A stretch of DNA of 64,000 bases from the IMG/VR virus record IMGVR_UViG_3300032214_000986, positions 1 to 64,000 of that record, one strand, 5' to 3'. Below the pieces are notes generated by a model, which made no database searches, had not been told where the DNA came from, and worked only from the letters and a program-made list of their open reading frames with translations. The position numbers were made by a program, and so were the translations under genes. This stretch comes from a virus. Shown in pieces: positions 44,095-52,411 of this stretch (its first letter is position 1; each line of letters opens with the position of its first letter).

Positions 44095-45368
44095 ATAATG
44101 TCACCTGTTGTGTTAACTTTTATATTTTTTCCGTTTAACGAAAAAACTAAATTTTGTTTATTAGTTTTACCAATGAATTTAGCATTCACATTCTCACTTA
44201 AAAATCTTTTTGCTGTATTCAGTTGTTTAACCGATTCACTCATTCTTTCAATTTCGTTTTTTACCTCGATACTAACTAATTTATTTTTAATAAAATTTTT
44301 CTTATTTTTTTCTTCGTGTAATTTTTTTTCTTCGTCAGTTACCACAAAATATTTAGATAAAACATCCTCAACAGATTCTTTAAAATTTTCTACAGGTGCA
44401 GGTTCTTCCATAGACGGTTCACCCATTTCAGGTTCTCCCATACCCATTTCAGGTTCTTCCATATCAAAATCACCCATATCGTCTTCACCTGACAAATCTA
44501 ATTCACCTTCACCTTCCATACCATACTCATCGGAATCTTCAAATTTTGATAGAATATCGTCTTTGTCATCCTCATCCAAATTATCTAAATCAATGGACGA
44601 TAGGATAGAATTAATAACGTATTTAATGTCTTGAGAATCCAATCCTTTATCTTTGTCAAATGCTCTTATTTTTTGACTTAATTTACCTGTTAATCTTTGG
44701 ATTGATTTTAAACCGGATGGTCCTTGTGGTTGTTCGTCATCCATTTCAGGTTCTTCCATACCCATTTCAGGTTCTTCCATACCCATTTCAGGTTCTTCCA
44801 TACCCATTTCAGGTTCTTCCATACCCATTTCAGGTCCACCTTCAGCAGATGGCATTCCCATATCTTCACCACCTTCTACAGGAGGCATTGCAGCATCACC
44901 TTCAGGTGCTGGTGCTTCGGGAGCCGGAGGTAACGCAGCTTCCGGTTCAGGTGCTGGTTCCTCTACAGGGGTTTTTGGTTTAGGTGTTTTTAAAATGAAT
45001 TTTTTTTTTACCTCTTGTTCACCAATAAGAGGGGTTTCGAATACATTACCTGTTACTCGATTAACTTCTGACGCAACTAAATTTAGTTTTTTCATTGCCT
45101 CAGAATATGATCTATAGTATTTTCTATTTTTCATCGGGTCAGAATAATCTAACTCAGATTCGTTAATACCTTTTTTAAGAATATAACCTGATTTTTCTTT
45201 AACTATACCATAAGTCATACCATCAGCCAATGTGATAGTATAATTAGTAGTTGAAGGTCCGTCAGTTTCGTTTTTAGATGTCTCATTATAACGAGCAATT
45301 TCCATAATTCTCTTTAACTTATCGATTCCTTGTAATTTTTCACTACCTAGTGGTTTGATATCTGCCAT
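44091..45368 (-). CDS. acidic repeat protein, possible scaffold-like
   Basis: 425 residues. Residues 1-120 are a conventional domain with NYTITLADGMTYGIVKEKSG; a Pro/Ala linker follows; then a very acidic part with tandem EPEMGME heptapeptides, a helical block (LKSIQRLTGKLSQKIRAFDK) and another acidic stretch; the C-terminus (FIGKTNKQNLVFSLNGKNIKV) is a small beta unit. Charge and helix content recall phage scaffolding or core proteins, similar in style to the gp22-like protein in the same operon. Function inferred only. Confidence 0.6.
   Translation of the reverse strand: MADIKPLGSEKLQGIDKLKRIMEIARYNETSKNETDGPSTTNYTITLADGMTYGIVKEKSGYILKKGINESELDYSDPMKNRKYYRSYSEAMKKLNLVASEVNRVTGNVFETPLIGEQEVKKKFILKTPKPKTPVEEPAPEPEAALPPAPEAPAPEGDAAMPPVEGGEDMGMPSAEGGPEMGMEEPEMGMEEPEMGMEEPEMGMEEPEMDDEQPQGPSGLKSIQRLTGKLSQKIRAFDKDKGLDSQDIKYVINSILSSIDLDNLDEDDKDDILSKFEDSDEYGMEGEGELDLSGEDDMGDFDMEEPEMGMGEPEMGEPSMEEPAPVENFKESVEDVLSKYFVVTDEEKKLHEEKNKKNFIKNKLVSIEVKNEIERMSESVKQLNTAKRFLSENVNAKFIGKTNKQNLVFSLNGKNIKVNTTGDII
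44741..44836 (-). repeat. 21-bp tandem repeats encoding EPEMGME
   Basis: About four and a half copies of a 21-base unit (CATTTCAGGTTCTTCCATAC plus one base on the plus strand) in near-perfect tandem; related copies at 44400-44465. The near identity of copies suggests recent expansion. Confidence 0.9.
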
Positions 45369-45382
45369 TTGTATTTTGTTTT

Positions 45383-45583
45383 TTAATTGTTTAGTCCATT
45401 AAATCCGCCCAAAGCAACCGAATTACATTGTAACGAAACTACGTCAGTTGCCTTAGAAACATTATCACTCCAAACTGGTTTTGGGGTTGTAAAAGTAACG
45501 ATGGTACCTGTGGTTGCTCCTGTACCAGGAACGTAACCCGTAACGACAGTCGTGTAATAAGATGTACATGCAGTTGTAGACAT
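45383..45583 (-). CDS. small Thr/Gly-rich protein
   Basis: 66 residues, beta-prone, with VPGTGATTGTIVTFTTPKPV. No family recognised. Stand-alone promoter-like motif upstream; a minor virion protein is plausible. Confidence 0.5.
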   Translation of the reverse strand: MSTTACTSYYTTVVTGYVPGTGATTGTIVTFTTPKPVWSDNVSKATDVVSLQCNSVALGGFNGLNN

Positions 45584-45597
45584 AATAATTTTTTCTA

Positions 45598-45606
45598 TAT
45601 AAATAT
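45598..45606 (-). promoter_or_regulatory. late-type TATTTAT motif
   Basis: ATATTTATA on the minus strand, 14 bases before the ATG at 45583. Confidence 0.5.
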
Positions 45607-45629
45607 ATTGTAACTTTAGAATTTACAAT

Positions 45630-46403
45630 TTATTCCGGTTTTTCTTGCTCTAATGATAATTTTTTATCTGCAAATTTATTTTTAAAGTCTTCTAATTTAG
45701 AAATATACCCATTTCTTCTTAGGTATTTGAACACTAAATTCTCATACGAAAACTCACCTTCTTTTTTAAGTCCGCAGGTTCTATACTTTCTTAATTTTTC
45801 TCTATACTTTTTTACTAAAGCAACCGCATCTTCTAAATTTTCATCCTGAGCGTTTTCAATTGCCCCATCAATAATATTCATCCATTGATTTGCCTTTTCT
45901 CTAATGATTTTTTCATCAACTTTAAAATTTTCCTTCTCAGGTATTTGTTCCCAATTATTATTCAATATTGAGTACATACCCGCACTAGCATTACTTTCGT
46001 TAATGTCCTCAACATACAGTTCAGTTTCATAACCTTTAATTCTGATGTCGTGAGCGGAATTAAATATTGTTTTCTTAAGTCTAAAAAGTTCTTTATACAA
46101 TTCTTCTTTATCTCCACCTTCTTTAAAATCCATTATTACATGAATATCAAAATCTGAAAATTCAGACCAATTATACCCAGCTAACGAACCGACAAGTAAA
46201 ATATCATGAACAAAAAAATCAACATCCAAATAATCTATGAATAACTCCGCAACCTTAAGTAACCTTTTTCTAATTTCCGGTTTTAATTTATAAAATTGAG
46301 CTTCGGTATCTCCCATGTATTTTTCATTTGGTAAGTACCACACATCGGGGTTTAATTCATCTTGAAGATAAAAACTACTAATAATTTTTTTATCGTTTGT
46401 CAT
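45630..46403 (-). CDS. nucleotidyltransferase-fold protein
   Basis: 257 residues. LLVGSLAGYNWSEFSDFDIHV carries the pol-beta superfamily signature: G72-S73 followed by D84-x-D86. The third carboxylate may be in ELYVEDINESN (about residue 130). C-terminal half is helical. Related nucleotidyltransferases occur in T4-like phages; the substrate (a nucleotide onto RNA, protein or small molecule) is unknown. Confidence 0.8.
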   Translation of the reverse strand: MTNDKKIISSFYLQDELNPDVWYLPNEKYMGDTEAQFYKLKPEIRKRLLKVAELFIDYLDVDFFVHDILLVGSLAGYNWSEFSDFDIHVIMDFKEGGDKEELYKELFRLKKTIFNSAHDIRIKGYETELYVEDINESNASAGMYSILNNNWEQIPEKENFKVDEKIIREKANQWMNIIDGAIENAQDENLEDAVALVKKYREKLRKYRTCGLKKEGEFSYENLVFKYLRRNGYISKLEDFKNKFADKKLSLEQEKPE

Positions 46404-46406
46404 AAC

Positions 46407-46415
46407 TATAAATAC
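46407..46415 (-). promoter_or_regulatory. late-type TATTTAT motif
   Basis: GTATTTATA on the minus strand, 3 bases before the ATG at 46403. Confidence 0.45.
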
Positions 46416-46425
46416 CTAAAAGATA

Positions 46426-46674
46426 TTAATTATCCAATTTTTTGTATTTGTAGGCTTTAGAAATTTGTGTGTTAAAGAATTTTCCTTGTGATTCGGATAA
46501 CCTAAATTGAGCATAAATATTATGAGGAACCTCCTCATATTCATATCTCATACCATTTTTAAATTGAGTTATTAATTTTTTAGTTTCAGAATCATATTCT
46601 GTTAAAATCAAATTACTTGATTCAATCTCACAAATAATTTTTGTTCCGTCTATTGTTGTTCTTTTAATCGCCAT
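46426..46674 (-). CDS. KTSC domain protein
   Basis: 82 residues. FKNGMRYEYEEVPHNIYAQF, then SESQGKFFNTQISKAYKYKK fit the KTSC domain, whose name comes from conserved Lys, Tyr, Ser, Cys-type positions and whose role is unclear (suspected RNA or protein binding). Overlaps the previous gene by 11 bases. Confidence 0.85.
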   Translation of the reverse strand: MAIKRTTIDGTKIICEIESSNLILTEYDSETKKLITQFKNGMRYEYEEVPHNIYAQFRLSESQGKFFNTQISKAYKYKKLDN

Positions 46675-46969
46675 TTGGTTTTCTTAATGGAGTTATGTCA
46701 TCTATATGACTAAGTTTATCCATAATGTAATAATGGACTTCGTTTCCGTCAACATTAAACCCATAATCTTTAATTGTTTGAAAAATCTCACGCATTTTTG
46801 GTTGAAATTTGGAGTGCAACACTAATAAGTCTTGAGGAAAATAACTTGGACTTAATAAAACTTCCTCCGACCATTCCTCTCTTTGGAATATTTTTCTCAT
46901 GTCAAAATAATCTTGTTCTAAATCTTTTGTCAATTCCAAAGCGTCTACAAATTTTCTCCATGAATCCAT
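46664..46969 (-). CDS. hypothetical protein, first gene of head operon
   Basis: 101 residues, helical, with FQPKMREIFQTIKDYGFNVD and EVHYYIMDKLSHIDDITPL. Not recognised. It is the most upstream minus-strand gene of the head block, beginning 73 bases from the divergent Clp ATPase gene. Confidence 0.6.
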   Translation of the reverse strand: MDSWRKFVDALELTKDLEQDYFDMRKIFQREEWSEEVLLSPSYFPQDLLVLHSKFQPKMREIFQTIKDYGFNVDGNEVHYYIMDKLSHIDDITPLRKPNGD

Positions 46970-46972
46970 ATC

Positions 46973-46981
46973 AATAAATAC
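46973..46981 (-). promoter_or_regulatory. late-type TATTTAT motif (start of head operon)
   Basis: GTATTTATT on the minus strand, 3 bases before the ATG at 46969; the likely entry point for transcription of the head block. Confidence 0.45.
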
Positions 46982-46998
46982 TATAATTCGTCAAACAA

Positions 46999-47027
46999 TT
47001 GATTATTTGGTTCAATATTACTAATTT
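46999..47027 (+). promoter_or_regulatory. possible promoter of Clp ATPase gene
   Basis: TTGATT, 17-base spacer, TAATTT, 16 bases before the ATG at 47043. Weak match. Confidence 0.3.
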
Positions 47028-47042
47028 TTAAAAAAACAACAT

Positions 47043-49085
47043 ATGAACGATACTTTAGACAATAACGAAAAATCAAAAAACAAAAATCAAGACGGGTCAT
47101 CAAGAACCCCCGTATTAGATAATTTTTCAAGGGATTTAATTAAACAAGCACAAGAAGGTAAACTTGATCCTGTTATTGGTCGCGATGACGAAATTAATAG
47201 AATTGCTCAAATCCTATCAAGACGTAAAAAAAATAATCCTATCATTTTAGGTGAACCTGGTTGTGGTAAAACGGCAATAGTTGAGGGTTTAGCTAAAAAA
47301 ATATTTGAGGGTGATTGTCCACAAAATTTATCAAGTAAACGAATAGTGTCTTTAGATATGACATCAATTGTTGCAGGAACAAAATACCGTGGTCAATTCG
47401 AGGAAAGAATGAAAGTTATTATTGAAGAACTTTATGCTAACCCTGATATTATTATCTTTATTGATGAAATTCACACAATGATTGGTGCTGGTAACGCTTC
47501 GGGCTCAATGGACGCATCCAACATATTTAAACCCGCTCTTTCTCGTGGTGAGTTACAATGTATTGGAGCGACAACATTAGAAGAATATAGAAAAAATATT
47601 GAGAAGGATGGGGCGTTAGAAAGACGTTTCCAAAAGGTAATGGTTGACCCAGCAACTAAAGAAGAAACTTTAGAAATTTTACAACAATCAAAAGACAGAT
47701 ATGAAAATCACCACAAAGTATCTTACAGTGATGATATCTTAAAACTATGTGTTGATTTAGCAGACCGTTACATCACTGACCGTGAATTTCCAGATAAAGC
47801 ATTCGATATCATCGATGAGGTTGGTGCTCGATCACAAGTGGAAATCAAACTTCCTGAAATTATTGAAGAATTAAAACTACAAGTTCAAAAAATAAAAGAA
47901 GAGAAGTTAGATGTTATTAATAAACAAAAGTACGAGGAGGCTGCAAATCTTAGAGATAAAGAACGAAAAATATTAGCCGACTTAGCAAGAGAAAAAGAGG
48001 ATTTTGAAAAAAACAGAGACCAAAACAAACGAGTGGTTACTGAAGATGTTGTATATGATGTTGTTTCATTAATGACTAAAATTCCAATCAATAAAATTAC
48101 AACTGACGAAACACAACAACTTATTTCTTTAAGAGAAACATTATCAAGTAAAGTAATTGGTCAAGATGATGCGGTAGCAAAGATTTCAAGAGCTATCCAA
48201 AGAAATAAAGTGGGATTAAGTGACCCTAAAAAACCAATCTTTAGTGGTTTATTAATTGGTAATTCAGGTGTTGGTAAAACTGAATTGGCTAAACAATTGG
48301 CTAAACATATGTTCGGTAGTGAAGATGCACTTATCAGATTAGATATGAGTGAATTTTCAGATAAGATTGCAACGTCAAAATTAACAGGCACATCTCCAGG
48401 TTATGTTGGGTATGAGGATGGGTCACCATTCTTAAATAAAATTAAAAACAAACCTTATTCTGTTATTCTTTTAGATGAAATAGAAAAAGCACATCCTGAA
48501 ATCTTTAACGTATTTTTACAAATGTTAGATGAAGGGTTTTTAACCGACGGACATGGAAGAAAAATCAACTTTAAAAATTGTATAATCTTAATGACATCTA
48601 ACGTTGGTACTCGTGTCGTACAGGAATTTGGTACAGGTGTCGGGTTTTCAACAAACACAAAAACTGAAAGAGCTGACGATGAGGTTAAATCAATTTTAGA
48701 AAAAGAATTATTTAAGAAGTTCGCACCTGAGTTTATTAATCGTTTTGATGACATCGTTTATTTTAAAGATTTAAATAAAGATGATTTATTGAAGATTGTT
48801 GAATTAGAATTAAATAAGTTTTATGAGAGAATCGGACAACTTGAATTTTTAGTACAGGTGGAAGATAGTCTAAAAAACCATTTGATTGAGGTTGGTACTG
48901 ATACAAGGTTTGGAGCACGTATACTAAAACGTACTGTACAAAAATGGGTAGATGATGCAATTACAGAAAAGATTTTAACGGATAATCCAGAAAAAGGATC
49001 AACATTTGTTTTAACGTATAATGAAAAGGATAAAAAAACTGACGTTAAAATAAAAAAACCAACAAAAAGAAAAACAAAACAGTAA
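47043..49085 (+). CDS. ClpC/ClpA-type AAA+ unfoldase without N-domain
   Basis: 680 residues. Two AAA+ modules: D1 with Walker A GEPGCGKT (70-77), Walker [10 protein letters not shown]; a UVR-like linker [16 protein letters not shown] (coiled-coil middle, as in ClpC); D2 with [25 protein letters not shown], and sensor LMTSNVGTR. After it, [10 protein letters not shown] occupies the ClpP-binding loop position; VGF is close to the LGF/IGF tripeptides of ClpC and ClpA, so docking to host ClpP is plausible. The usual 150-residue N-domain that binds adaptors is missing, leaving a 40-residue polar tail. Probably unfolds proteins for degradation or remodelling. Neighbours: a metallopeptidase and the tmRNA. 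Confidence 0.9.
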   Translation: MNDTLDNNEKSKNKNQDGSSRTPVLDNFSRDLIKQAQEGKLDPVIGRDDEINRIAQILSRRKKNNPIILGEPGCGKTAIVEGLAKKIFEGDCPQNLSSKRIVSLDMTSIVAGTKYRGQFEERMKVIIEELYANPDIIIFIDEIHTMIGAGNASGSMDASNIFKPALSRGELQCIGATTLEEYRKNIEKDGALERRFQKVMVDPATKEETLEILQQSKDRYENHHKVSYSDDILKLCVDLADRYITDREFPDKAFDIIDEVGARSQVEIKLPEIIEELKLQVQKIKEEKLDVINKQKYEEAANLRDKERKILADLAREKEDFEKNRDQNKRVVTEDVVYDVVSLMTKIPINKITTDETQQLISLRETLSSKVIGQDDAVAKISRAIQRNKVGLSDPKKPIFSGLLIGNSGVGKTELAKQLAKHMFGSEDALIRLDMSEFSDKIATSKLTGTSPGYVGYEDGSPFLNKIKNKPYSVILLDEIEKAHPEIFNVFLQMLDEGFLTDGHGRKINFKNCIILMTSNVGTRVVQEFGTGVGFSTNTKTERADDEVKSILEKELFKKFAPEFINRFDDIVYFKDLNKDDLLKIVELELNKFYERIGQLEFLVQVEDSLKNHLIEVGTDTRFGARILKRTVQKWVDDAITEKILTDNPEKGSTFVLTYNEKDKKTDVKIKKPTKRKTKQ

Positions 49086-49113
49086 AAAGTTTTTTAATTG
49101 TTAAAAAGTTTCT

Positions 49114-49121
49114 TACATTTG
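49114..49121 (+). promoter_or_regulatory. possible promoter -7 element
   Basis: TACATTTG matches the Bacteroidota TAnnTTTG element and lies 14 bases before the ATG at 49136, but no good -33 TTTG at the right distance is visible. Confidence 0.35.
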
Positions 49122-49135
49122 TAGAAACATATATT

Positions 49136-50182
49136 ATGAATATAGATAAATTTAAAGAACTTCTTTCAGTACCGTCAAAAACATATCAAGAAGAAGATAT
49201 GGTTGGGTTCATTTGTGATGAATTAGAGTCCATTGAGGGGGTTACCTTTTATCGTGATGATATGATGAATATCTACGCAACTAAAGGTGTGTTAGAAGAA
49301 GGTGAATTTTATCCTATGTTCGTTGCTCATACCGATACCGTACACACAAAGATTGATAAAATCATTGTTAAAGAGGAAAAACTTAAACGACCAAATACGT
49401 TTGGTAAAACGTTTGACGATACATTAGTAGATGTATTGAAGGCATATGACGAAGAAGGTAATCCTACAGGTATCGGTGGTGATGATAAATGTGGAATTTT
49501 CATTTGTTTAGAATTACTTAAACAATTAGATAAAGTAAAAGTTGGTTTATTCGTATCTGAAGAAACCGGTTGCCACGGGTCTTCAAAATGTGACGTTTCA
49601 TTTTTAGAAGATGTTGGTTATATCACGCAATACGATGCTCCTGGTAATCACTTAATTACCGAGATTTGCTCGGGGGTTCGTTTGTTTGAACGTGATAGTG
49701 AATTCTTTGAAAAAAGTATTTCAGTTATTGAAAATGCTTTTGGAAATGAAATGTTGGTTCAATCTCACCCTTATACTGACGTTTCACAATTAAAGAAAAA
49801 GGTTGACGTTTCTTGTATTAACATGTCTTGTGGTTACTACAACATGCACACAAAAGAAGAATTTATTTCTATTGATGATGTAGAACGTGCTATCGAGGCT
49901 GGTAAAAATATGGTATTCATCTTGGGATTAAATAAATACCAATACGAATACAAACCTATCGTTTACACAAAAAACACAATTTTTAACACTCTTTTTGATG
50001 ATGAAGTCGAAGAAGACGAAGATGATGTGTTTTTTCACCAGTTGGAGACTCTTGACGTTGAGGAAAATAAAGACGGAATAACAATTATGGATCCGTTTGA
50101 CAATAATGTCATGTTTATAAATGACGACGATTTAGTTTACTTATATGAAATAATTAAAGAAAGATTACTTAAAAAATATTAA
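49136..50182 (+). CDS. M20/peptidase-T-like zinc metallopeptidase
   Basis: 348 residues. Co-catalytic zinc ligands are recognisable: AHTDTVH (H65, D67), GIGGDDKCG (D116/D117 bridging), SEETGCHGS (E142 general base, E143), QYDAPG (D167) and NMHTKEEF (H238). Size and motif order fit M20-family exopeptidases such as peptidase T or M42-like aminopeptidases, and SCGYYNMHT is typical of this group. It would trim small peptides, possibly those released by Clp proteolysis. A roughly 50-residue acidic insertion precedes the C-terminus (DDEVEEDEDDVFF). Confidence 0.85.
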   Translation: MNIDKFKELLSVPSKTYQEEDMVGFICDELESIEGVTFYRDDMMNIYATKGVLEEGEFYPMFVAHTDTVHTKIDKIIVKEEKLKRPNTFGKTFDDTLVDVLKAYDEEGNPTGIGGDDKCGIFICLELLKQLDKVKVGLFVSEETGCHGSSKCDVSFLEDVGYITQYDAPGNHLITEICSGVRLFERDSEFFEKSISVIENAFGNEMLVQSHPYTDVSQLKKKVDVSCINMSCGYYNMHTKEEFISIDDVERAIEAGKNMVFILGLNKYQYEYKPIVYTKNTIFNTLFDDEVEEDEDDVFFHQLETLDVEENKDGITIMDPFDNNVMFINDDDLVYLYEIIKERLLKKY

Positions 50183-51315
50183 TTTTTTCTATAATCCATT
50201 GGGTTAAATAAACTTTCGTTGTAAACCATATTTAGGATATCGTCAGTATAAGACTCTCCGTATTTGGTAATATATGTTTTTCTGTTAGTAAGTGCGTATT
50301 TCACTTTTAGGGTTTCTTTATCAACACTTTTAACCATTAGTGTAACATCACTATTTGGTATTTTAACATACTGGTCAAATCCGATTGTTGAGTTAATTTT
50401 ATCAATTATCGAAAAATATTTTTTCATAGTCTCATCATTAGCATCCTCAAGTACTCTGTCTCTAAAGTTTTCTAAATCGTTATCGGCGTTGTGGATAAAC
50501 GAAGCATCAAACTCTTCATTATTCCAAATATTATATTGTATTTCATAATATTCAGGTAAGTGGGATATGGGTTCTTTTTCAATTGCCATAAATAATAAAT
50601 CAAGAAGATTGTCTTCTTCAGTACCAAAACGAGGATATAACATAATCGCATCTCCCCAATGTAATTTATATTTCCAAAAACAATACTTTTCAGAATACCT
50701 TTCAATACCAACAGGGGTTAAACAATTACAATAAGTATCCTCAATATATTTTCCAACTTCACCATCAACCGCAGCAACACTAGCATCTACCCAAGTACCC
50801 GTTAAATCATCAGATATTCTATTATCCACCTGTTCTAAAAATGAGCACACATTTTCAGGGTTATTTATTTTTAATTTTTTATCATTACCCACATCAAAAG
50901 ATTTTAAAAGACCTGGTTGAATAATTTTTGCAACATCGTAAATAATTTGTAAATGGTCTGAGTTTAAAGCTTCAACAATAATACCCTCTCTCCAGTCATC
51001 ATAAGATCTATCATCAAAATCCCAAGTCCAATTTCCACGGTACATAGAATCGTAATAACCCGCTTCATAATATCCATCAGTATTTTCTTCAGAATAATAA
51101 TCAGGAAAAAAGAATCTTAAATACTCCTCTAACCCATCAAAAGTAAACATTAAACCGTCTTGTTCTACAGTGATTATATTGCTAAAATCGTTACCTTCAG
51201 AATTATAAAACTCAACTTCACTAGGGCTTATTTTTCTTTTATTAAGTGCAAGAATTTTTTGAAAGTCGTTTAACTCTTCTTCTTCTTGTTCAAAAATCCT
51301 TAAAATTTTTTTCAT
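50179..51315 (-). CDS. hypothetical protein
   Basis: 378 residues, start placed at the ATG at 51315 (MKKILRIFEQEEEELNDFQ). The reading frame continues upstream to 51492, but that part is antisense to the tmRNA, and a TATTTAT motif lies 5 bases before 51315. Acidic protein with many aromatic residues (DGYYEAGYYDSMYRGNWTWD). No family recognised. The N-terminus contains I-F-E (7-9), a possible prohead protease site. Convergent with the peptidase gene; their stop codons overlap by 4 bases. Confidence 0.6.
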   Translation of the reverse strand: MKKILRIFEQEEEELNDFQKILALNKRKISPSEVEFYNSEGNDFSNIITVEQDGLMFTFDGLEEYLRFFFPDYYSEENTDGYYEAGYYDSMYRGNWTWDFDDRSYDDWREGIIVEALNSDHLQIIYDVAKIIQPGLLKSFDVGNDKKLKINNPENVCSFLEQVDNRISDDLTGTWVDASVAAVDGEVGKYIEDTYCNCLTPVGIERYSEKYCFWKYKLHWGDAIMLYPRFGTEEDNLLDLLFMAIEKEPISHLPEYYEIQYNIWNNEEFDASFIHNADNDLENFRDRVLEDANDETMKKYFSIIDKINSTIGFDQYVKIPNSDVTLMVKSVDKETLKVKYALTNRKTYITKYGESYTDDILNMVYNESLFNPMDYRKN

Positions 51316-51320
51316 ATATT

Positions 51321-51329
51321 TATAAATAT
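51321..51329 (-). promoter_or_regulatory. late-type TATTTAT motif
   Basis: ATATTTATA on the minus strand, 5 bases before the ATG at 51315; supports that start. Confidence 0.45.
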
Positions 51330-51330
51330 A

Positions 51331-51361
51331 TTGTTTAATATAAAGTTTTATACTATCTTTA
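51331..51361 (+). promoter_or_regulatory. tmRNA promoter
   Basis: TTG (51331-51333), 20 bases, TATCTTTA (51354-51361); also readable as TTGTTT-N17-TATCTT. The mature 5' end lies 20 bases downstream. Confidence 0.55.
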
Positions 51362-51381
51362 CAATAGTTCTTTGAAAGTAT

Positions 51382-51779
51382 GGGGGTGTTTTTGGATTTG
51401 ACAGGTATTGGCTGAGGAATAAGGGCACGTGGGGACTGAACTAATCTCCTTAAAAACTGGTTTATTTTTTTAGACGGCAACGTTTTGAACAACCTTGAGA
51501 CTTTGGGACTTATCTCAACTCAAGAAGTTACTGTAGCTTAATTTAAGTACGGCAACGGGGGGTCGGTGGACACATAACCTAGCAACAGAAGTCTTTAAGG
51601 TGTGGTTTCTACCCAAAAAGAAACAAAAACGGGTGTGGTTCCCCGTAAGAACTACCACCGTCGCTGAGCGGTGTGAAAACTCAGATATTTCGGAAGGTAT
51701 GACAAACCTTGACCTAAACGTGTAGTCCTTATCTGACAGGATAGGCTGGACCGGGGTTCGAGTCCCCGCACCTCCACCA
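51382..51779 (+). ncRNA. ssrA: tmRNA (transfer-messenger RNA)
   Basis: 398 bases. The 5' end GGGGGTGTTTTTGGATTTGA pairs with the 3' CACCTCC-A-CCA to make a seven-bp acceptor stem with G3-U70, the alanine identity pair; CCA is encoded. The T-arm is CGGGG-TTCGAGT-CCCCG (about 51752-51768). TAGAC precedes the probable resume codon GGC at 51476; the frame then encodes GNVLNNLETLGLISTQEVTV plus a final Ala and a TAA stop at 51539-51541. At 21 residues the tag is longer than usual (about 8-15) and ends TVA, not ALAA. Rescues stalled ribosomes and tags their products for proteolysis. Followed at once by a terminator. Confidence 0.93.
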
Positions 51780-51782
51780 ATT

Positions 51783-51817
51783 TTAAACCTCATCTTCGGA
51801 TGGGGTTTTATTTTTTT
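51783..51817 (+). terminator. intrinsic terminator of tmRNA
   Basis: AAACCTCATC and GATGGGGTTT form a 10-bp stem closed by a TTCG tetraloop, followed by a T run. Confidence 0.88.
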
Positions 51818-51846
51818 AAAAAAAAACAAATATATTTTTAAAAACC

Positions 51847-51877
51847 TTTGGAAATCTAAATAAAAACAATATCTTTG
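51847..51877 (+). promoter_or_regulatory. consensus Bacteroidota promoter
   Basis: TTTG (51847-51850), exactly 19 bases, TATCTTTG (51870-51877): an exact match to the housekeeping Bacteroidota promoter TTTG-N19-TAnnTTTG, 38 bases before the ATG at 51916. Confidence 0.85.
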
Positions 51878-51915
51878 TAGTGTAATCATTTATAAACCCT
51901 TTAAAAAAAAAGTAT

Positions 51916-52359
51916 ATGAAAAATTTAATCGTTGCAACATTCGTCTTTTTATTCTCACTTTCATTAAATGCACAAAAACAATACAACTTTTTTAGTGTAT
52001 ACGGGTTTGACTACTACGACATTACAGGTAAAAACATGAAGTCTGAAGATGTGTTAAAAGGTAAAAATCTTGGTACTACCTTTTCTTCAAACGGTTTCAA
52101 TCACTACACCATTAATTTGGAAACTAAAACTTTCACACACAACTACGTATCTTTGGAGAACGGAACTGAAGACCGTAAAGAAGATGTGAGTACAATCACA
52201 AACTTAGTTGAAACACCAAAGTTCATCAAATTCGATGTTAATACTGAGGACTTTGGTAAAATGACTTTGGTTATCAATAAAGTTACCACAACAGATGTTG
52301 ATTTGGTAGTTGTCTTTAAAGAGTCTAATAAGACATACGCAGCAGTCTTTAACAAATAG
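51916..52359 (+). CDS. small secreted protein of unknown function
   Basis: 147 residues. MKNLIVATFVFLFSLSLNAQ is a textbook Sec signal peptide, with cleavage expected after Ala 19 (SLNA-Q), typical of Bacteroidota. The mature part is beta-rich with paired strands (HYTINLETKTFTHNYVSLEN, KFIKFDVNTEDFGKMTLVI), resembling small periplasmic beta-barrel-like or lipocalin-like proteins, but no family is certain. It has its own host-type promoter and terminator, i.e. an independently expressed cassette that may alter the host envelope. Confidence 0.8.
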   Translation: MKNLIVATFVFLFSLSLNAQKQYNFFSVYGFDYYDITGKNMKSEDVLKGKNLGTTFSSNGFNHYTINLETKTFTHNYVSLENGTEDRKEDVSTITNLVETPKFIKFDVNTEDFGKMTLVINKVTTTDVDLVVVFKESNKTYAAVFNK

Positions 52360-52362
52360 AAA

Positions 52363-52394
52363 TAAAAAAACCCTCTTATGGAGGGTTTTTTTAT
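52363..52394. terminator. bidirectional intrinsic terminator
   Basis: AAAAAAACCCTC pairs with GAGGGTTTTTTT around a TTATG loop. It lies between the convergent genes ending at 52359 and 52412 and has T runs on both strands. Confidence 0.85.
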
Positions 52395-52411
52395 TTATTT
52401 AAAATTTTAAC

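Noticed and set aside
44660-44983. Plus-strand frame through the 21-bp repeats, and the possibility of a CRISPR array
   Set aside because: The repeats are contiguous without unique spacers and encode a heptapeptide in the minus-strand gene; the plus frame is a shadow.
51316-51492. Upstream extension of the minus-strand gene ending at 50179
   Set aside because: The first 59 codons are antisense to tmRNA and its promoter; the ATG at 51315 has a TATTTAT motif in front and a typical MKKI start.
51515-51889. Open frame on the minus strand across the tmRNA
   Set aside because: It is antisense to the conserved acceptor, T-arm and terminator of the tmRNA, and its protein is an arbitrary mix without family features.
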